A stretch of DNA of 64,000 bases from Diaphorobacter caeni (GCF_015354245.1 NZ_JADKYZ010000004.1:372001-436000); one strand, 5' to 3'. Positions 34,294 to 44,615 are shown, counted from the stretch's first letter. The notes: a model not told the origin generated them from the sequence alone. Program-made: numbers and translations.

Positions 34294-36291
34294 ATGTCCC
34301 AGCCCGCCAGCACACCCGCGCGTTTCACGCCCAAAGTCATCACGCCGTCCGATGAGCAGCGCGCGATCCAGATCGCGTCCGAGCGCACCATCATCGTCGA
34401 GGCCAACGCGGGCGCGGCCAAGACCACCACGCTCGCGCTGCGCGTGGCCGAGAGCCTTGCGCGCGGCGTGCCCACGCACCGGATCATCGCGCTCACGCAC
34501 ACGCAGCCGGCCTGCGTGGCGCTGCAGCGCACGCTGGTGCAGATCGGCGTTGCGCGCAATGAAGTGGGCCAGTTGCGCATCCAGACCTTTGAAGACTTCA
34601 GCAAGGAAATCCTCAAGGGCATCGACGATCACCGCGTGGACTATGTGGACGAAAACGAGCAGCTGCGCTCCTATTTCTGGGACGCCGTGCAGCGCGTGGA
34701 GGAGGACGAGTCCGAGCGCTTTCGCGACGAACTGCAGATGCCTGCGATCGGCGACAGCTGGTTCGCTGCGGAATTCCTCAAGATCAACACGCGCCTCAAG
34801 GGCACGATGCGTGATGTGCTCGAGCGCGACGGCACGCGCGTGAGCCCCGAATATGCGGCAAGCATCGGCATCGACTACACGCAGCTCAAGGTCTACCTGG
34901 CCTACGAACGCATCCGCCGCCAGGAAAACGCGGACACGCCCCGCTTCCGTGGCGAGGCCGATGCCACCTACGATCTGGCCCGCCATTTCGTCGATGGTGA
35001 AACCAGCGAAGGCCTGCGCCACTGGCCCTCCAACGCGCAGATCGTGCTGGTCGATGAAATGCACGATCTGAACTACGCCATGTTCCGCGTGCTGGCCGAG
35101 ATCCTCAACACATCGAAGAGCTTTTTCTGCGGCATGGGCGACGTGGACCAGGTGGTGCACGAGGCCACCGGCGCGGATGCCGTCTTCATGAAAAACGCGA
35201 TCGAAGAGCACACCTCGCGCACCATCAAGCGCTACCCGCTCACGCACAGCTACCGCTTCGGCAAAAGTCTTGCCACCAGAGCCGGCCGCGTGGCCAACAA
35301 GCCGTACAGCTCCAACGCCGCGCACGACACGCGCATCACGCAGCAGACATTCACGTCGAACGAGGAATGCGCGAGCCTCGTCGTCGACGCCGCCAGAGAA
35401 TGGAAGCGCACCCGCCGCAACATGAGCGAATTCGCCATCCTGCTGCGCCACCCCGTGCAATCCGTGCTGATCGAGAACCTGCTCATCGAGAACGAGCTGC
35501 CCTACACCATGAGCGGATTCGAAAGCTACCTGAAGCGCCCGGAAATCCTGTTCATCCGCGGCCTCATGGCCGTCGCCACCGACAACATGCAAAGCCTCAC
35601 GCACGAGGACACGCGCGAGCAGGTGCTGACCGCGCTGCACTTCTTCAGCGGCACCCGCATCGAAGTCGCCAACCGCCCCGACGACAGCCAGGCCACCCTG
35701 CTCGCCGACGCCATCAGCGCCGTGCGCGACAACCCGATGTTCCTCACCTCGTTCTTCACCAACCAGGTGCTGCGCACCGCAGAACCCCAGCTGCAAAAGC
35801 GCCTGGAGGCCGCGCAACACATCGCCGCCACACAAAGCGGCCCGACGTTTTTGCAAGACTTTCTCAAAGCGCTCGACATCCACTCCATCATCAACACCGC
35901 CTACATCGCCAAAGACCGCCGCGCCGAGGCCCTGTCCAACATCGAAGGCCTGCAACTCGCCGCCAGCAAGTTCAACTCAGCATTCGACTACTTCAGCTTT
36001 CTGAACGCGCTGGAGCAAAAACAGCGCGACTTCAAAGACAGCAAACGCCTACAACTCGCCAGCATCGTGAGCGTAAAAGGACTGGAGTTCGAACACGTGC
36101 TTGTGCCACACCTCACACAGGGCGAATTTCCTGCTGCGAACGGGACTTCGACTGAAGAGCGGAATCTGTTCTACGTCGCGATCACGCGGGCCAAGCAGCA
36201 GTTGACGCTGCTGGGGCATGGGGTGAGGGGGAGTGGGTTTTTTGGGAGCGTGGGGAGTGGGAAGAAAGAGCGGGTTACGACGGTTTTGTAG
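34294..36291 (+). CDS. UvrD/Rep-like superfamily 1 helicase
   Basis: A 665-aa ATP-dependent helicase. The Walker A is the variant ANAGAAKTTT near residue 38 (normally AGAGSGKT), the Walker B is VLVDEMHD, and motif VI-like VAITRAKQQLTLLGHG lies near the C-terminus. The start ATG at 34294 precedes the conserved PSDEQRAI (Q motif). No nuclease domain is visible. It is probably a DNA repair or replication-restart helicase, and seems to be transcribed alone. Confidence 0.87.
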   Translation: MSQPASTPARFTPKVITPSDEQRAIQIASERTIIVEANAGAAKTTTLALRVAESLARGVPTHRIIALTHTQPACVALQRTLVQIGVARNEVGQLRIQTFEDFSKEILKGIDDHRVDYVDENEQLRSYFWDAVQRVEEDESERFRDELQMPAIGDSWFAAEFLKINTRLKGTMRDVLERDGTRVSPEYAASIGIDYTQLKVYLAYERIRRQENADTPRFRGEADATYDLARHFVDGETSEGLRHWPSNAQIVLVDEMHDLNYAMFRVLAEILNTSKSFFCGMGDVDQVVHEATGADAVFMKNAIEEHTSRTIKRYPLTHSYRFGKSLATRAGRVANKPYSSNAAHDTRITQQTFTSNEECASLVVDAAREWKRTRRNMSEFAILLRHPVQSVLIENLLIENELPYTMSGFESYLKRPEILFIRGLMAVATDNMQSLTHEDTREQVLTALHFFSGTRIEVANRPDDSQATLLADAISAVRDNPMFLTSFFTNQVLRTAEPQLQKRLEAAQHIAATQSGPTFLQDFLKALDIHSIINTAYIAKDRRAEALSNIEGLQLAASKFNSAFDYFSFLNALEQKQRDFKDSKRLQLASIVSVKGLEFEHVLVPHLTQGEFPAANGTSTEERNLFYVAITRAKQQLTLLGHGVRGSGFFGSVGSGKKERVTTVL

Positions 36292-36458
36292 ATGCGGCGA
36301 AACGATCGCTGGCCGTCAGATTTAGGCTGGTTGCAGTCAGCCAACTCAACGAATGCAATGACTGTTGCAGCCAAAAGCAGTCATCGCATTGAATTTTCTT
36401 TGTATGGATGTATGGACCGGAGAGATAGATCAGGTCAACTGTGAATCGAGCGGCCTTT

Positions 36459-36971
36459 CTATGCTCTGGTCAGTCGGCTAATCATCGCTTTGTGTTGTGG
36501 ATAGCGGTTGCAAAGTTGCTTTGCTTGTCCAAGTTCAAAATCAGCAAAGTCAAATCCTGGCGCTACGGTACACCCCACCAGAGCAAAGCCACTCTCTGCC
36601 AGTTCCGCGCCAAACCAGCAACCCGCGGGTACCACCGCCTGAAATTGTTCTCCCGCGGCAATATTTGGACCGAGCTTGAACACTCGGTGGACGCCATCAG
36701 GAAAGATGCAATGCACGTTTAACGCTGAGCCAGCGTAAAAGTGCCACACTTCATCGGCTTTGATACGGTGCAGTGACGAGATGTCACTGTCTGATAGCAA
36801 GAAGTAAATGGCGGTGGACAATGAGCGGTCGCCGCTAAAGCGCGCAGGCAGCGCCGGCGAAGCCAGCATTTCGCTGGCGCGATAGGTTTCTCGATACCAG
36901 CCCCCTTCGGGATGACGTACAAGCCCTAATTGTTCAATGAGCGCCTGTGCTGTGATGTTGTCTGTGTCCAT
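36459..36971 (-). CDS. Cupin-fold DUF985 family protein
   Basis: A 170-aa protein with the DUF985 pattern LGLVRHPEGGWYRETYR at the N-terminus, TAIYFLL, HRIKADEVWHFYAG and VVPAGCWFGAEL. The fold is an RmlC-like cupin; the family's reaction is not well defined. Its GC content is visibly lower than that of the flanking genes, and with the ABC-F gene it may be a transferred segment. Confidence 0.88.
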   Translation of the reverse strand: MDTDNITAQALIEQLGLVRHPEGGWYRETYRASEMLASPALPARFSGDRSLSTAIYFLLSDSDISSLHRIKADEVWHFYAGSALNVHCIFPDGVHRVFKLGPNIAAGEQFQAVVPAGCWFGAELAESGFALVGCTVAPGFDFADFELGQAKQLCNRYPQHKAMISRLTRA

Positions 36972-37258
36972 AAGTGCCGAAACCCTATTTGTTGTTTAGA
37001 AAGCAATCGAACAGAATCCTACGGTGGCTGTCTGCACGTGTTGCGACTGTCTTGCTTAATCTTGGTTCTGCTGACAAGGTATTTGATCATTCAAAATTTC
37101 GCCAAGCAGTCGTTGCATCGGTCACACGCGTCTACTGTCAATGTCAGTGCATTAGTGAATGACTGCAGCTTAACCAAAATCAGCCATCAATACAGGGGGC
37201 TCAATGGGCCGCAACCGCTGTGTAGCTGGGGAGTGCGGCTGAATCCCGCGAGAACCTG

Positions 37259-38890
37259 TCATTGCGAGTGATCTTCAAACGGCTTCATTTCCCAGCCATT
37301 CGATCCCGCACATAGTAATTCGGTCAATCGAAGCCGTTTCAAAAACTCTTGGTCGTGTGATGCAACGATCAGCGCGCCGCCGTAAGCCGTCAACAGTGCT
37401 TCCAATGCTGCCAGCGATGGCAGATCCAGGTGATTGCTCGGCTCATCGAGCAACAGCAATTGCGGAGGCTCATCTGCATAGATCACGCAGGCCAAAGCGG
37501 CCTTCAGGCGCTCTCCGCCACTGAGCGCGTCTGTTGGTACCGCAACCTTTTGTGCATCCAGTCCCAACTGGGCCAATCGCATGCGGAGCTCGCTCTCGTT
37601 GAGCGTGCGGTTGACATCCTGAAGCTGCGCGATGGTGGATCGCTTGGCATCCAGGCAATCCAGCCGTTGATCGAGGTAGGCCACGCGGCCAGTGACCTTA
37701 CACAGCCCAGAAAGGGCATCGATTCGCCCTGCGATCACCTTGAGTAAGGTCGATTTTCCGGTGCCATTGGAGCCGCTCAAGCCGATGCGTTGTTGACCAG
37801 TGACCTGCAGGCTGATGTGCCGAAGCGGCATCGGCACGAACGGCGGGAGCACCAAGTCGTCCAGAATGAGCACCTGTCGTTGAGCGACCCCGTTGCTCAG
37901 AGGCACATGCAGGTGGATGTGCACGTCCTCCGCTACCTGCGCGGCGGCGTGTTTCACGCGTTGCGCCAACTCGATCCGTGTCTGAGTCTGTTGGCGGTGC
38001 AACTTGCCCATGGACTGATCGCTGCGTTCCTTCTGACGGTCGAGCAGAATCTTGGCTTGATTCGCATCCTTGCCACTGCGCGCTCCGCGAGCCTGACGTT
38101 TTTCCTGTTGCTCTCGCTGATCGCGCAAAGCTTGCTCCTCAAGCCTTCGCTCCAAACGGGTGCGCTCCAGATCGACCAGTGCATTCTGCTGTTCCTGAGC
38201 TTTTGCATTGGCATAGAACGCGTAATTACCGCCATAGCTTTGCAAACCCAACGAGGACAGATCAACAATGCGTGTCATATGGGCCAGCAACTGCCGGTCA
38301 TGGCTGATGACCAAAAGTCCCTTGCGCCATTGCTGCAACCATTCGATGAGGCGCAAGCGGCTTGGCTGGTCCAAGTGGTTGCTGGGCTCATCGAGGATCA
38401 GGAAGTCCGCGTCAGACAACATGGCACCGACCAAGGCCACGCGCATGGACTCGCCGCCACTGAGTGCGGTTGCCGGGGTGTGGGCATCCAGATGTCCCAA
38501 GCCTTCCTGCGCCAATGCGTTCGCCAACTGCGCAGACGCATCCCAGCGCTCACCCACCAAGTCAAAGTCAGCCTGCGCACAGCTGCCGTTTTCAATGCGT
38601 TGTAGCGCGTCGAATACGCCACGCAGGCCTGCCAAGTCGGTCACCGTGGCTCCGTCTTGGGGGCTCACCTGTTGCGCAAGGTAATGCACTGCGCCTGATC
38701 GCACGCAACGCCCTTGTGTAGGTTGCAATTGACCGGCCAGGATGCGCGCCAGAACCGATTTCCCGCTGCCATTGCGGCCGACCAGGCCTGTGGGGCATGG
38801 GTCAAAGTGATCGTTCAGATGGGAGAAAAGAATCTCGCCATTGGGGAGGACGAAAGAAACGTCCTCCAACGAGATATAGGAAGTCGCCAT
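37259..38890 (-). CDS. ABC-F family ATPase (ribosome-associated type)
   Basis: A 543-aa soluble protein with two ABC domains and no membrane helices. Domain 1 has Walker A GRNGSGKS and signature LSGGES. A charged coiled linker follows (about residues 230-300, RLERRLEEQALRDQREQQE). Domain 2 has GSNGTGKS and LSGGER, and DEPSNHLD occurs in both. ABC-F proteins act on ribosomes as translation factors or antibiotic-protection proteins; the branch cannot be fixed here. Base composition is lower in GC than the surrounding genes. Confidence 0.88.
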   Translation of the reverse strand: MATSYISLEDVSFVLPNGEILFSHLNDHFDPCPTGLVGRNGSGKSVLARILAGQLQPTQGRCVRSGAVHYLAQQVSPQDGATVTDLAGLRGVFDALQRIENGSCAQADFDLVGERWDASAQLANALAQEGLGHLDAHTPATALSGGESMRVALVGAMLSDADFLILDEPSNHLDQPSRLRLIEWLQQWRKGLLVISHDRQLLAHMTRIVDLSSLGLQSYGGNYAFYANAKAQEQQNALVDLERTRLERRLEEQALRDQREQQEKRQARGARSGKDANQAKILLDRQKERSDQSMGKLHRQQTQTRIELAQRVKHAAAQVAEDVHIHLHVPLSNGVAQRQVLILDDLVLPPFVPMPLRHISLQVTGQQRIGLSGSNGTGKSTLLKVIAGRIDALSGLCKVTGRVAYLDQRLDCLDAKRSTIAQLQDVNRTLNESELRMRLAQLGLDAQKVAVPTDALSGGERLKAALACVIYADEPPQLLLLDEPSNHLDLPSLAALEALLTAYGGALIVASHDQEFLKRLRLTELLCAGSNGWEMKPFEDHSQ

Positions 38891-39308
38891 ACAGTTTCCA
38901 AAGATGCAAAGCTCCCCCTGCGAATGGGGGCAGTGGAGATTTGCCGTTGTTTCAACGGCTGCATCAATGGCGCATGGGTCTGATTCCTAAAAAATGTATT
39001 GAACTGAGAATTCTAGTTAAACGCTCTACATATTGCAACGATAGGCAGCTTGGGGTCGACAGTACCTATTCGCGCGCCGAGATAGCGGAATTCCAGCATC
39101 CCGAGGACAGACTGATAGCGAAAGCTGAATTCCCCGGCCACCATCCAAACCAAGACACCCCACGTCAGCGCTCAAAAGCCGCATCAGCTAAGATTGCTGG
39201 ATGAAAGCACAGTACCTGCCTCGCAGGTATTGAGAAAAAACAGAGTCCTACCCAGCCCTCTCCCGCCAAGCGGGAAAGTCAGCAAATCTCCCAATACGAA
39301 TCCGCCCC
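38891..39308. other. Intergenic region between ABC-F and DinG-like genes
   Basis: I see no recognisable gene. It has lower GC up to about 39200 and contains a perfect hairpin TACCTGC-CTC-GCAGGTA (39213-39229) and CCCGC-CAA-GCGGG (39263-39275). Promoters of both divergent genes must be here, but no clear -35/-10 pair stands out. Confidence 0.5.
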
Positions 39309-41555
39309 ATGTCCGCACAGGATTGGGCCGCTCAGGCCCTGCAATCGTTTGACACCGTCGTTCAGGCCACGGGCGGCTTTCGCAGCCGTGCCGGGCAGCG
39401 GCGCATGGCTGAGCAGGTGGCGCATGCGTTCAGTCTGGCGGAGCTGGGCAAGGTGGATGCTGAGGACGAAAACGCCCCGCCACCCAAGCGCGCCATTGCC
39501 GTGGTGCAGGCGGGCACGGGCGTGGGCAAGTCGCTGGCGTACAGCGTGCCCGCGATTGCCATGGCGCTGGAGCGTGGCACGCGCGTGCTGATATCGACGG
39601 CTACGGTGGCGCTGCAGGAGCAGCTCGTCACCAAGGACCTGCCCGCGCTGGCGGCGCATTTGCCCAAGCCGTTCAAGTTTGCGTTGGCCAAGGGGCGTGG
39701 CCGCTACATCTGCAAGCTCAAGCTGGAGCGGCTGGCGACCGGCTCGGATGCGTCGGGCGATGCCGACGGCATGGCCGACGACGATCTGTTCGCCGAAGAG
39801 GAAGCGGCCGAGCGCGCGAAGCGCCCGCGCGCCGAGTCCGAGGCGCGCATGAAGTTCTACACCAGCATGGCCGATGCGCTGGCGCGCGGCGCGTGGGACG
39901 GTGACCGCGACTCGCTTGACACGCCGCCCGAGGCCGAGGTGTGGAGCCCCGTCGCGGCAGAGGCCAGTTCGTGCACCAGCAAGCATTGCCCTGCCTTCAG
40001 CAACTGCACGTATTTCGAGCGCCGCAAGGAGCTGGTGGCCGCGCAGGTCATCGTCGCCAATCACGATCTGCTGCTCTCCTCACTCGGCGCGCGCCTGCTG
40101 CCCGAGCTCGACAACTGCCTGCTGGTGGTGGACGAGGCGCACCATCTGCCCGGCACCGCGCTCGACCAGTTCAGCTGCGAGGCCGATCTCTCGCGCCTGA
40201 CCTGGATCGACAAGCTCGCGAGCCGCGCGCTGCGCATCGGTCAGCTCATGGAGGTCGAGGAAATCGCCGACATTCCTACCGATTCCGCACGCCTGCGCAC
40301 CGCGCTGCAAGATACTGCTCGACTGGTGATGGACATCTATGGCGAGCAGCTCAAGTCGCCGAGACAAGGCTTCGGCGGGGGCGCGAGCCAAGCCGCCGCG
40401 AGCCGCTTTGGCAACGCCGCGCCGCGCTATTCCACGCCCTACAACAACATCACCCGCGCGCGCGTACCCGGCGGCGTGCTGCCGCCCGAGCTGATCGAGC
40501 CGCTGTCGCAGATCGCCCACCATGCCGATGGCTTTCTGACCGCGCTGCGCGCCATCTCCAAGGCGCTGCGCAGCGAGATCAAGGACAAGCCCGACGAAGC
40601 GCGTCGCCTGTCCACGCTCTACGCGCAGATCGGCGCGCTCGCGCCGCGTCTGGAGAGCGTGCACGCCACCACCTCGCTGCTGCTGCAGGACACGCCCGAG
40701 GGCGCGGCGCCTGCCGCCAAGTGGTTCACGCTGGAGATCGACGGTGACTACATCGTCGTCAAGGCGCACGCGAGCCCACTGCTGCCCGGCAATACGCTGC
40801 GCAACCACCTGTGGTCGGCCGTGCGCGGCGCGGTGCTCACGTCGGCCACGCTCACGAGTTGCGGACAGTTCGATTTCTTTCTGCGCGAAGCGGGTCTGCA
40901 CGGCGACGATGCGGTGACCACGCTCGAAGTGCCGAGCCCGTTCGACTACGCGCTGCAAGGCACCTTCGTCGCCACGGAAACCAACGCCGATCCCAAGAAC
41001 GCGCAGGCCTTCACCGCCGAGATGGTGGACGCGCTGCTCTCTGATCTGGCGATGGTCGAGGCCGGAGCGCTCGTGCTCTTCACCTCGCGCGACCAGATGC
41101 GCCAGGCCGTCGACGCCCTGCCCACCGCGATGCGCAGCGTCGTGCTGGTGCAGAACACCCTGCCCCGCCAGCAACTGCTCAAGCGCCACCGCGAGCGCGT
41201 GGCCGAAGGCATGCCGTCGATCATCTTCGGCATGCAGTCTTTCGGTGAGGGTCTGGATCTGCCGGGGCCGTTGTGCGAATCGCTGTTCATCACCAAGCTG
41301 CCTTTTGCGCCGCCGGATGATCCGGTGGGCGAAGCCCGCGCCGAATGGCTGCGCGGTTCGGGCCGCGATCCGTTCATCGAACTTGTCGTGCCCGCCACCG
41401 CCATCCGCCTCGCGCAGTGGGCCGGCCGCGCCATCCGCACCGAAGAAGACCGCGCGCATGTCTACTGCTACGACAAGCGGCTGGTGCGCACGAACTACGG
41501 ACAGATGCTGCTCAAAGGACTGCCACCATTTACTCTGGAGCGAAGGCAGGTGTGA
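39309..41555 (+). CDS. DinG/YoaA-like ATP-dependent DNA helicase (XPD family)
   Basis: A 748-aa SF2 helicase. Walker A AGTGVGKS (about residues 72-79); DEAH box VVDEAHHLPG; and four cysteines placed as in XPD/DinG iron-sulfur proteins (YICKLKL, then SSCTSKHCPAFSNC). C-terminal motifs are FGMQSFGEGLDLPG and QWAGRAIRTEED. It would unwind DNA with 5'-3' polarity, acting on R-loops, D-loops or G-quadruplexes. Confidence 0.93.
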   Translation: MSAQDWAAQALQSFDTVVQATGGFRSRAGQRRMAEQVAHAFSLAELGKVDAEDENAPPPKRAIAVVQAGTGVGKSLAYSVPAIAMALERGTRVLISTATVALQEQLVTKDLPALAAHLPKPFKFALAKGRGRYICKLKLERLATGSDASGDADGMADDDLFAEEEAAERAKRPRAESEARMKFYTSMADALARGAWDGDRDSLDTPPEAEVWSPVAAEASSCTSKHCPAFSNCTYFERRKELVAAQVIVANHDLLLSSLGARLLPELDNCLLVVDEAHHLPGTALDQFSCEADLSRLTWIDKLASRALRIGQLMEVEEIADIPTDSARLRTALQDTARLVMDIYGEQLKSPRQGFGGGASQAAASRFGNAAPRYSTPYNNITRARVPGGVLPPELIEPLSQIAHHADGFLTALRAISKALRSEIKDKPDEARRLSTLYAQIGALAPRLESVHATTSLLLQDTPEGAAPAAKWFTLEIDGDYIVVKAHASPLLPGNTLRNHLWSAVRGAVLTSATLTSCGQFDFFLREAGLHGDDAVTTLEVPSPFDYALQGTFVATETNADPKNAQAFTAEMVDALLSDLAMVEAGALVLFTSRDQMRQAVDALPTAMRSVVLVQNTLPRQQLLKRHRERVAEGMPSIIFGMQSFGEGLDLPGPLCESLFITKLPFAPPDDPVGEARAEWLRGSGRDPFIELVVPATAIRLAQWAGRAIRTEEDRAHVYCYDKRLVRTNYGQMLLKGLPPFTLERRQV

Positions 41556-41607
41556 GCGCGGGGATGATGATGGCTGCGGCGCACGCAGAACGCGGACAAT
41601 CTCCCCC

Positions 41608-42237
41608 ATGCCCATCAACACACCCATCGCCGTCATCGACTTTGAAACCACCGGCATGACACCCGCCCAAGGCGCACGCGCGACCGAAGTCGCCATCGTG
41701 CTGCTGCAGGATGGCCAGGTCGTGGACCGCTTCCAGAGCCTGATGCGGACGGGCGTCTACATCCCCTCGTTCATCACGCAGCTCACCGGCATCACCAATG
41801 CGATGGTGGCCGATGCGCCCGCTGCCGAAGACGTCATGCGCGATGCCGCGCGCTTTGTGGGCAGCGCGCCGATGGTGGCGCACAACGCCTCGTTCGACAG
41901 CAAGTTCTGGTGCGCCGAGATGCAGATGGCGGGCATCGCCGCACGCCATCCGTTCGCCTGCACCGTGCTGCTCTCGCGCCGGTTGTATCCGGAAGCGCGC
42001 AGCCACAGCCTCGGCAACATCATCGACCACCTCGGCCTGCCGCGCGCGGGGCGTGCCCACCGGGCGCTGGCGGATGCGGAGATGGCAGCCTCGCTGCTGG
42101 CGCGCATTCAGCAGGACCTGCAATCGCGCTGGGGCATCGCGCGGCCAGGGCATGAGCTGCTCAGCGGGCTGCAGCGTTGCGCGAAGCCAGGTGTCGCCAA
42201 ATGGCTGGCGCAGCATTCGCTGGGTGATGCGGGTTGA
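41608..42237 (+). CDS. DnaQ-like DEDDh 3'-5' exonuclease
   Basis: A 209-aa protein with Exo I FDFETTG-type VIDFETTGM, Exo II VAHNASFDSKFW and Exo III HRALADAEMAA, giving the D-E-D-D-h catalytic set. It resembles stand-alone DNA polymerase III epsilon-like nucleases. It follows the DinG-like helicase by 52 bases on the same strand, which recalls the exonuclease-helicase fusions of Firmicutes DinG and supports joint action in repair. Confidence 0.9.
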   Translation: MPINTPIAVIDFETTGMTPAQGARATEVAIVLLQDGQVVDRFQSLMRTGVYIPSFITQLTGITNAMVADAPAAEDVMRDAARFVGSAPMVAHNASFDSKFWCAEMQMAGIAARHPFACTVLLSRRLYPEARSHSLGNIIDHLGLPRAGRAHRALADAEMAASLLARIQQDLQSRWGIARPGHELLSGLQRCAKPGVAKWLAQHSLGDAG

Positions 42238-42250
42238 ATGATTTTGCGCG

Positions 42251-43651
42251 TCAGTACACCGCCCGCACCTGCAGACTGAGCGCGGCGGCGAGGTCCGCGG
42301 CAAGGCGTTTTGCATCCCGCTTGTCGACCTGACCCACGCTGATGCGGATGGCGGGCGCATTCATCAGCGACATCGGCCCTCCCGCCTGCACCGCCCAGCC
42401 CCGAGACGCCATGGCCTGCACCACGGTCAGCTCATCGGGTACGGCGATCCACAGGTGCAGCCCCTCTCCGCTCGCATCGACCTCCTGCGCGACGCCGTGC
42501 TTGTGCAGCTCGGCCAGCAGCGCGCTTCGCCTCGCGGCGTAGGCGCTGCGCATGTGCGCGAAGGAGCCGCGCCCGCGCCCCTTGGCGGCCTGGCGCCACA
42601 GCAGCGCGGCAAGGCGCTGCAACCACAGGCTCACCTTGCGCGGGCCAAGCGCCTGATGGGCGCGCATGCCCTCCACGAGATCGGCAGGTCCGGCCGCGAT
42701 GCACACCCGCATCTCGGGACCGAGCGCCTTGCCCAGCGACATCACATACAGCCAGTGGGGCGGCAGCGCGTTGCTACCCGCGACAAAAGCGGTGTCGCCG
42801 AGCAGGCCCCAGTAGTCATTGAAAACCACCAGCGTGTTTGGACAGCCGCGCAACTGCTTGCGCAATGCACGCCAGCGGTCGCCGCGCAGATTCGCACCTG
42901 TGGGGTTGTGCGCGCGCGGCGTGAGCACCACGGCGGCGCAGCCCGCGAGCACGCCCGCGGCGGGCACCTGAACGCCCTGCGCATCCACCGACAGCGGCAC
43001 CGGACGCAGGCGCAGACTGCGCAGCAGCGCTAGCAACGGAGGCCAGCACGGGTCTTCAATGGCAACGCGGTCTCCCGGACGTGCGTGCTGGCGCAGGGCG
43101 CGTTCGATGGTGTCGAGCGTGCTCGAGAAAACGCCGACGGAGGATTGCGGCGCAATGCCCTGTGCCTGCAACCATTCGCCCGTGATGGCGAGCAGCTCCT
43201 CATCGTCACCGAGCTCGCCCGTGGCCGCGGCGCCCGCCTTGCTCGCGTTGCTTGCGCCACTCGCCTCAACTGTTTGCGGCGCGAGAAACGCGCGCAGCTT
43301 GCCCCATGCAGCCGCACGCGGCTGCGCCAGCAAGGCCGGATCCACCTGCCCGCTCGCGAGATCGCGCAGCCCCTGCGGGACAACGTAGGCGGCGGGCATC
43401 TGCACCGCCTCGCCCGCCACCCGCGTGCCGCGCCGGCCCGAGGTGACGAGCCGCCCTGCATCGCGCAGCCGCGCATAGGCGGCGGCCACCGTGTTCGGAT
43501 TGACACCCAACTGCGTCGCGAGATGCCGCACGGCGGGCAGTGCGTCGCCTGCCTGGAGTTCGCCGCTGCGAAGAGACGTTTCAATGCTGCTGGCAATGTC
43601 TTGGGCATTGCTTCCCTGGATATTCTGTACTGACCAATTCATCCCATACAT
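42251..43651 (-). CDS. MocR/GntR-family regulator with aminotransferase-like domain
   Basis: A 466-aa protein. The N-terminal GntR winged helix (residues about 15-80, LPAVRHLATQLGVNPNTVAAAYARLRDAG) is fused to a fold-type I PLP aminotransferase domain with the Lys motif SLGKALGPEMR and NPTGANLRGDRW. MocR proteins usually use PLP or an aminated ligand as a signal. Their usual divergent target gene is missing; the upstream region is non-coding and holds the heptamer repeat. ATG 43642 is an alternative start. Confidence 0.9.
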   Translation of the reverse strand: MYGMNWSVQNIQGSNAQDIASSIETSLRSGELQAGDALPAVRHLATQLGVNPNTVAAAYARLRDAGRLVTSGRRGTRVAGEAVQMPAAYVVPQGLRDLASGQVDPALLAQPRAAAWGKLRAFLAPQTVEASGASNASKAGAAATGELGDDEELLAITGEWLQAQGIAPQSSVGVFSSTLDTIERALRQHARPGDRVAIEDPCWPPLLALLRSLRLRPVPLSVDAQGVQVPAAGVLAGCAAVVLTPRAHNPTGANLRGDRWRALRKQLRGCPNTLVVFNDYWGLLGDTAFVAGSNALPPHWLYVMSLGKALGPEMRVCIAAGPADLVEGMRAHQALGPRKVSLWLQRLAALLWRQAAKGRGRGSFAHMRSAYAARRSALLAELHKHGVAQEVDASGEGLHLWIAVPDELTVVQAMASRGWAVQAGGPMSLMNAPAIRISVGQVDKRDAKRLAADLAAALSLQVRAVY

Positions 43652-44600
43652 TGTATTGTTTGTATTAGTACAATTTTTTGTATGCAGAACCGCACTTTGA
43701 AAGTAGCGTGAAGAAAAGTTCGAGAATGCTTAAAAAACGGGCAAAACGGCCCAAAAAACGCGGTTTTGGCCCTTCAAAAGTATGAGGAAGGAGCGAAATC
43801 GGGCCGAGGACCTTGGTGACTTGGAGAAAAGTGGAGTGCACTTCCACGCGAGCGACAAAACAGCCAAAAAATCGCGCAGAAAAATGGTCTGAAGCCGAAA
43901 TTTCGGGATTTTTCAAAAACTGCGGACAGCGTCCATGCCGTGTTTTGCTCAAAAAACAGGCAATGCATAAATGAATACTGGTTCATTTCTTGTGAGGGCA
44001 CTCCCACCAGGGGCTCGATCCACGAAATGCACAGATGATCGACGCGCGCATTGCGCGAAATCCCGTGGAAGCAGGCCTGAAGCTGCATGCTTCGATCCCG
44101 CGCTCTGTGCTCTGTGCTCTGTGCTCTGTGCTCTGTGCTCTGTGCTCTGTGCTCTGTGCTCTGTGCTCTGTGCTCTGTGCTCTGTGCTCTGTGCTCTGTG
44201 CTCTGTGCTCTGTGCTCTGTGCTCTGTGCTCCTCTGCGAAGGCTGTCGCAGAGCCCGCAGCGCACAGAGAGATGCGCGCAGGCCACGCATGTCTGCAGCT
44301 ACGGAAACGGCATGCAGCGAAAGCCACGTATCGTCCGTCCATCCGTCCGCCAGTCAGCGCTTTCTGTCCGTCAGAATCAAGCGCGTGCAGACTCCGCATC
44401 CGGAGCGTGTAATGGAAGCCACAACGCAGCACACACGACGCATTGCCCATGCATCCCTCGCCGCTTGTCGATGCTTTTGTGAAGCGCGTGAAGGCTTTGG
44501 GGAGTCATGCTCGGGGCGTGCACAACCCGTGAAGAAACGCACCGCTGCGGACGGCACAACTCCCGCCTTCAGGCGTTGAATCCCACAGATATCGACATTG
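43652..44600. other. Non-coding region upstream of the MocR gene
   Basis: About 950 bases without a credible gene. It has the MocR promoter area (AT-rich around 43650-43690), stretches of A- and T-runs (43720-43960) and the heptamer array (44103-44228). All frames through the array are open because the 7-bp unit has no stop in any frame; this creates false reading frames on both strands. Confidence 0.6.
44103..44228. repeat. Tandem heptanucleotide repeat (CTCTGTG) x 18
   Basis: Eighteen perfect copies of CTCTGTG in 126 bases, followed by a partial CTC. A perfect array of this length with unit size not divisible by three is typical of a slippage-prone simple sequence repeat. It lies about 450 bases upstream of the MocR start and downstream of the terminator of the DUF11 gene, so it is intergenic here. 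Confidence 0.97.
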
Positions 44601-44615
44601 CGCGAAGCACAAAAA

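Noticed and set aside
44103-44228. CRISPR array
   Set aside because: The repeat unit is 7 bp with no spacers and no cas genes nearby.
43774-44450. Frames on both strands with repeats STEHRAQ or CSVLCAL
   Set aside because: They arise because the 7-bp repeat has no stop codon in any frame; there is no coding signal outside the array.
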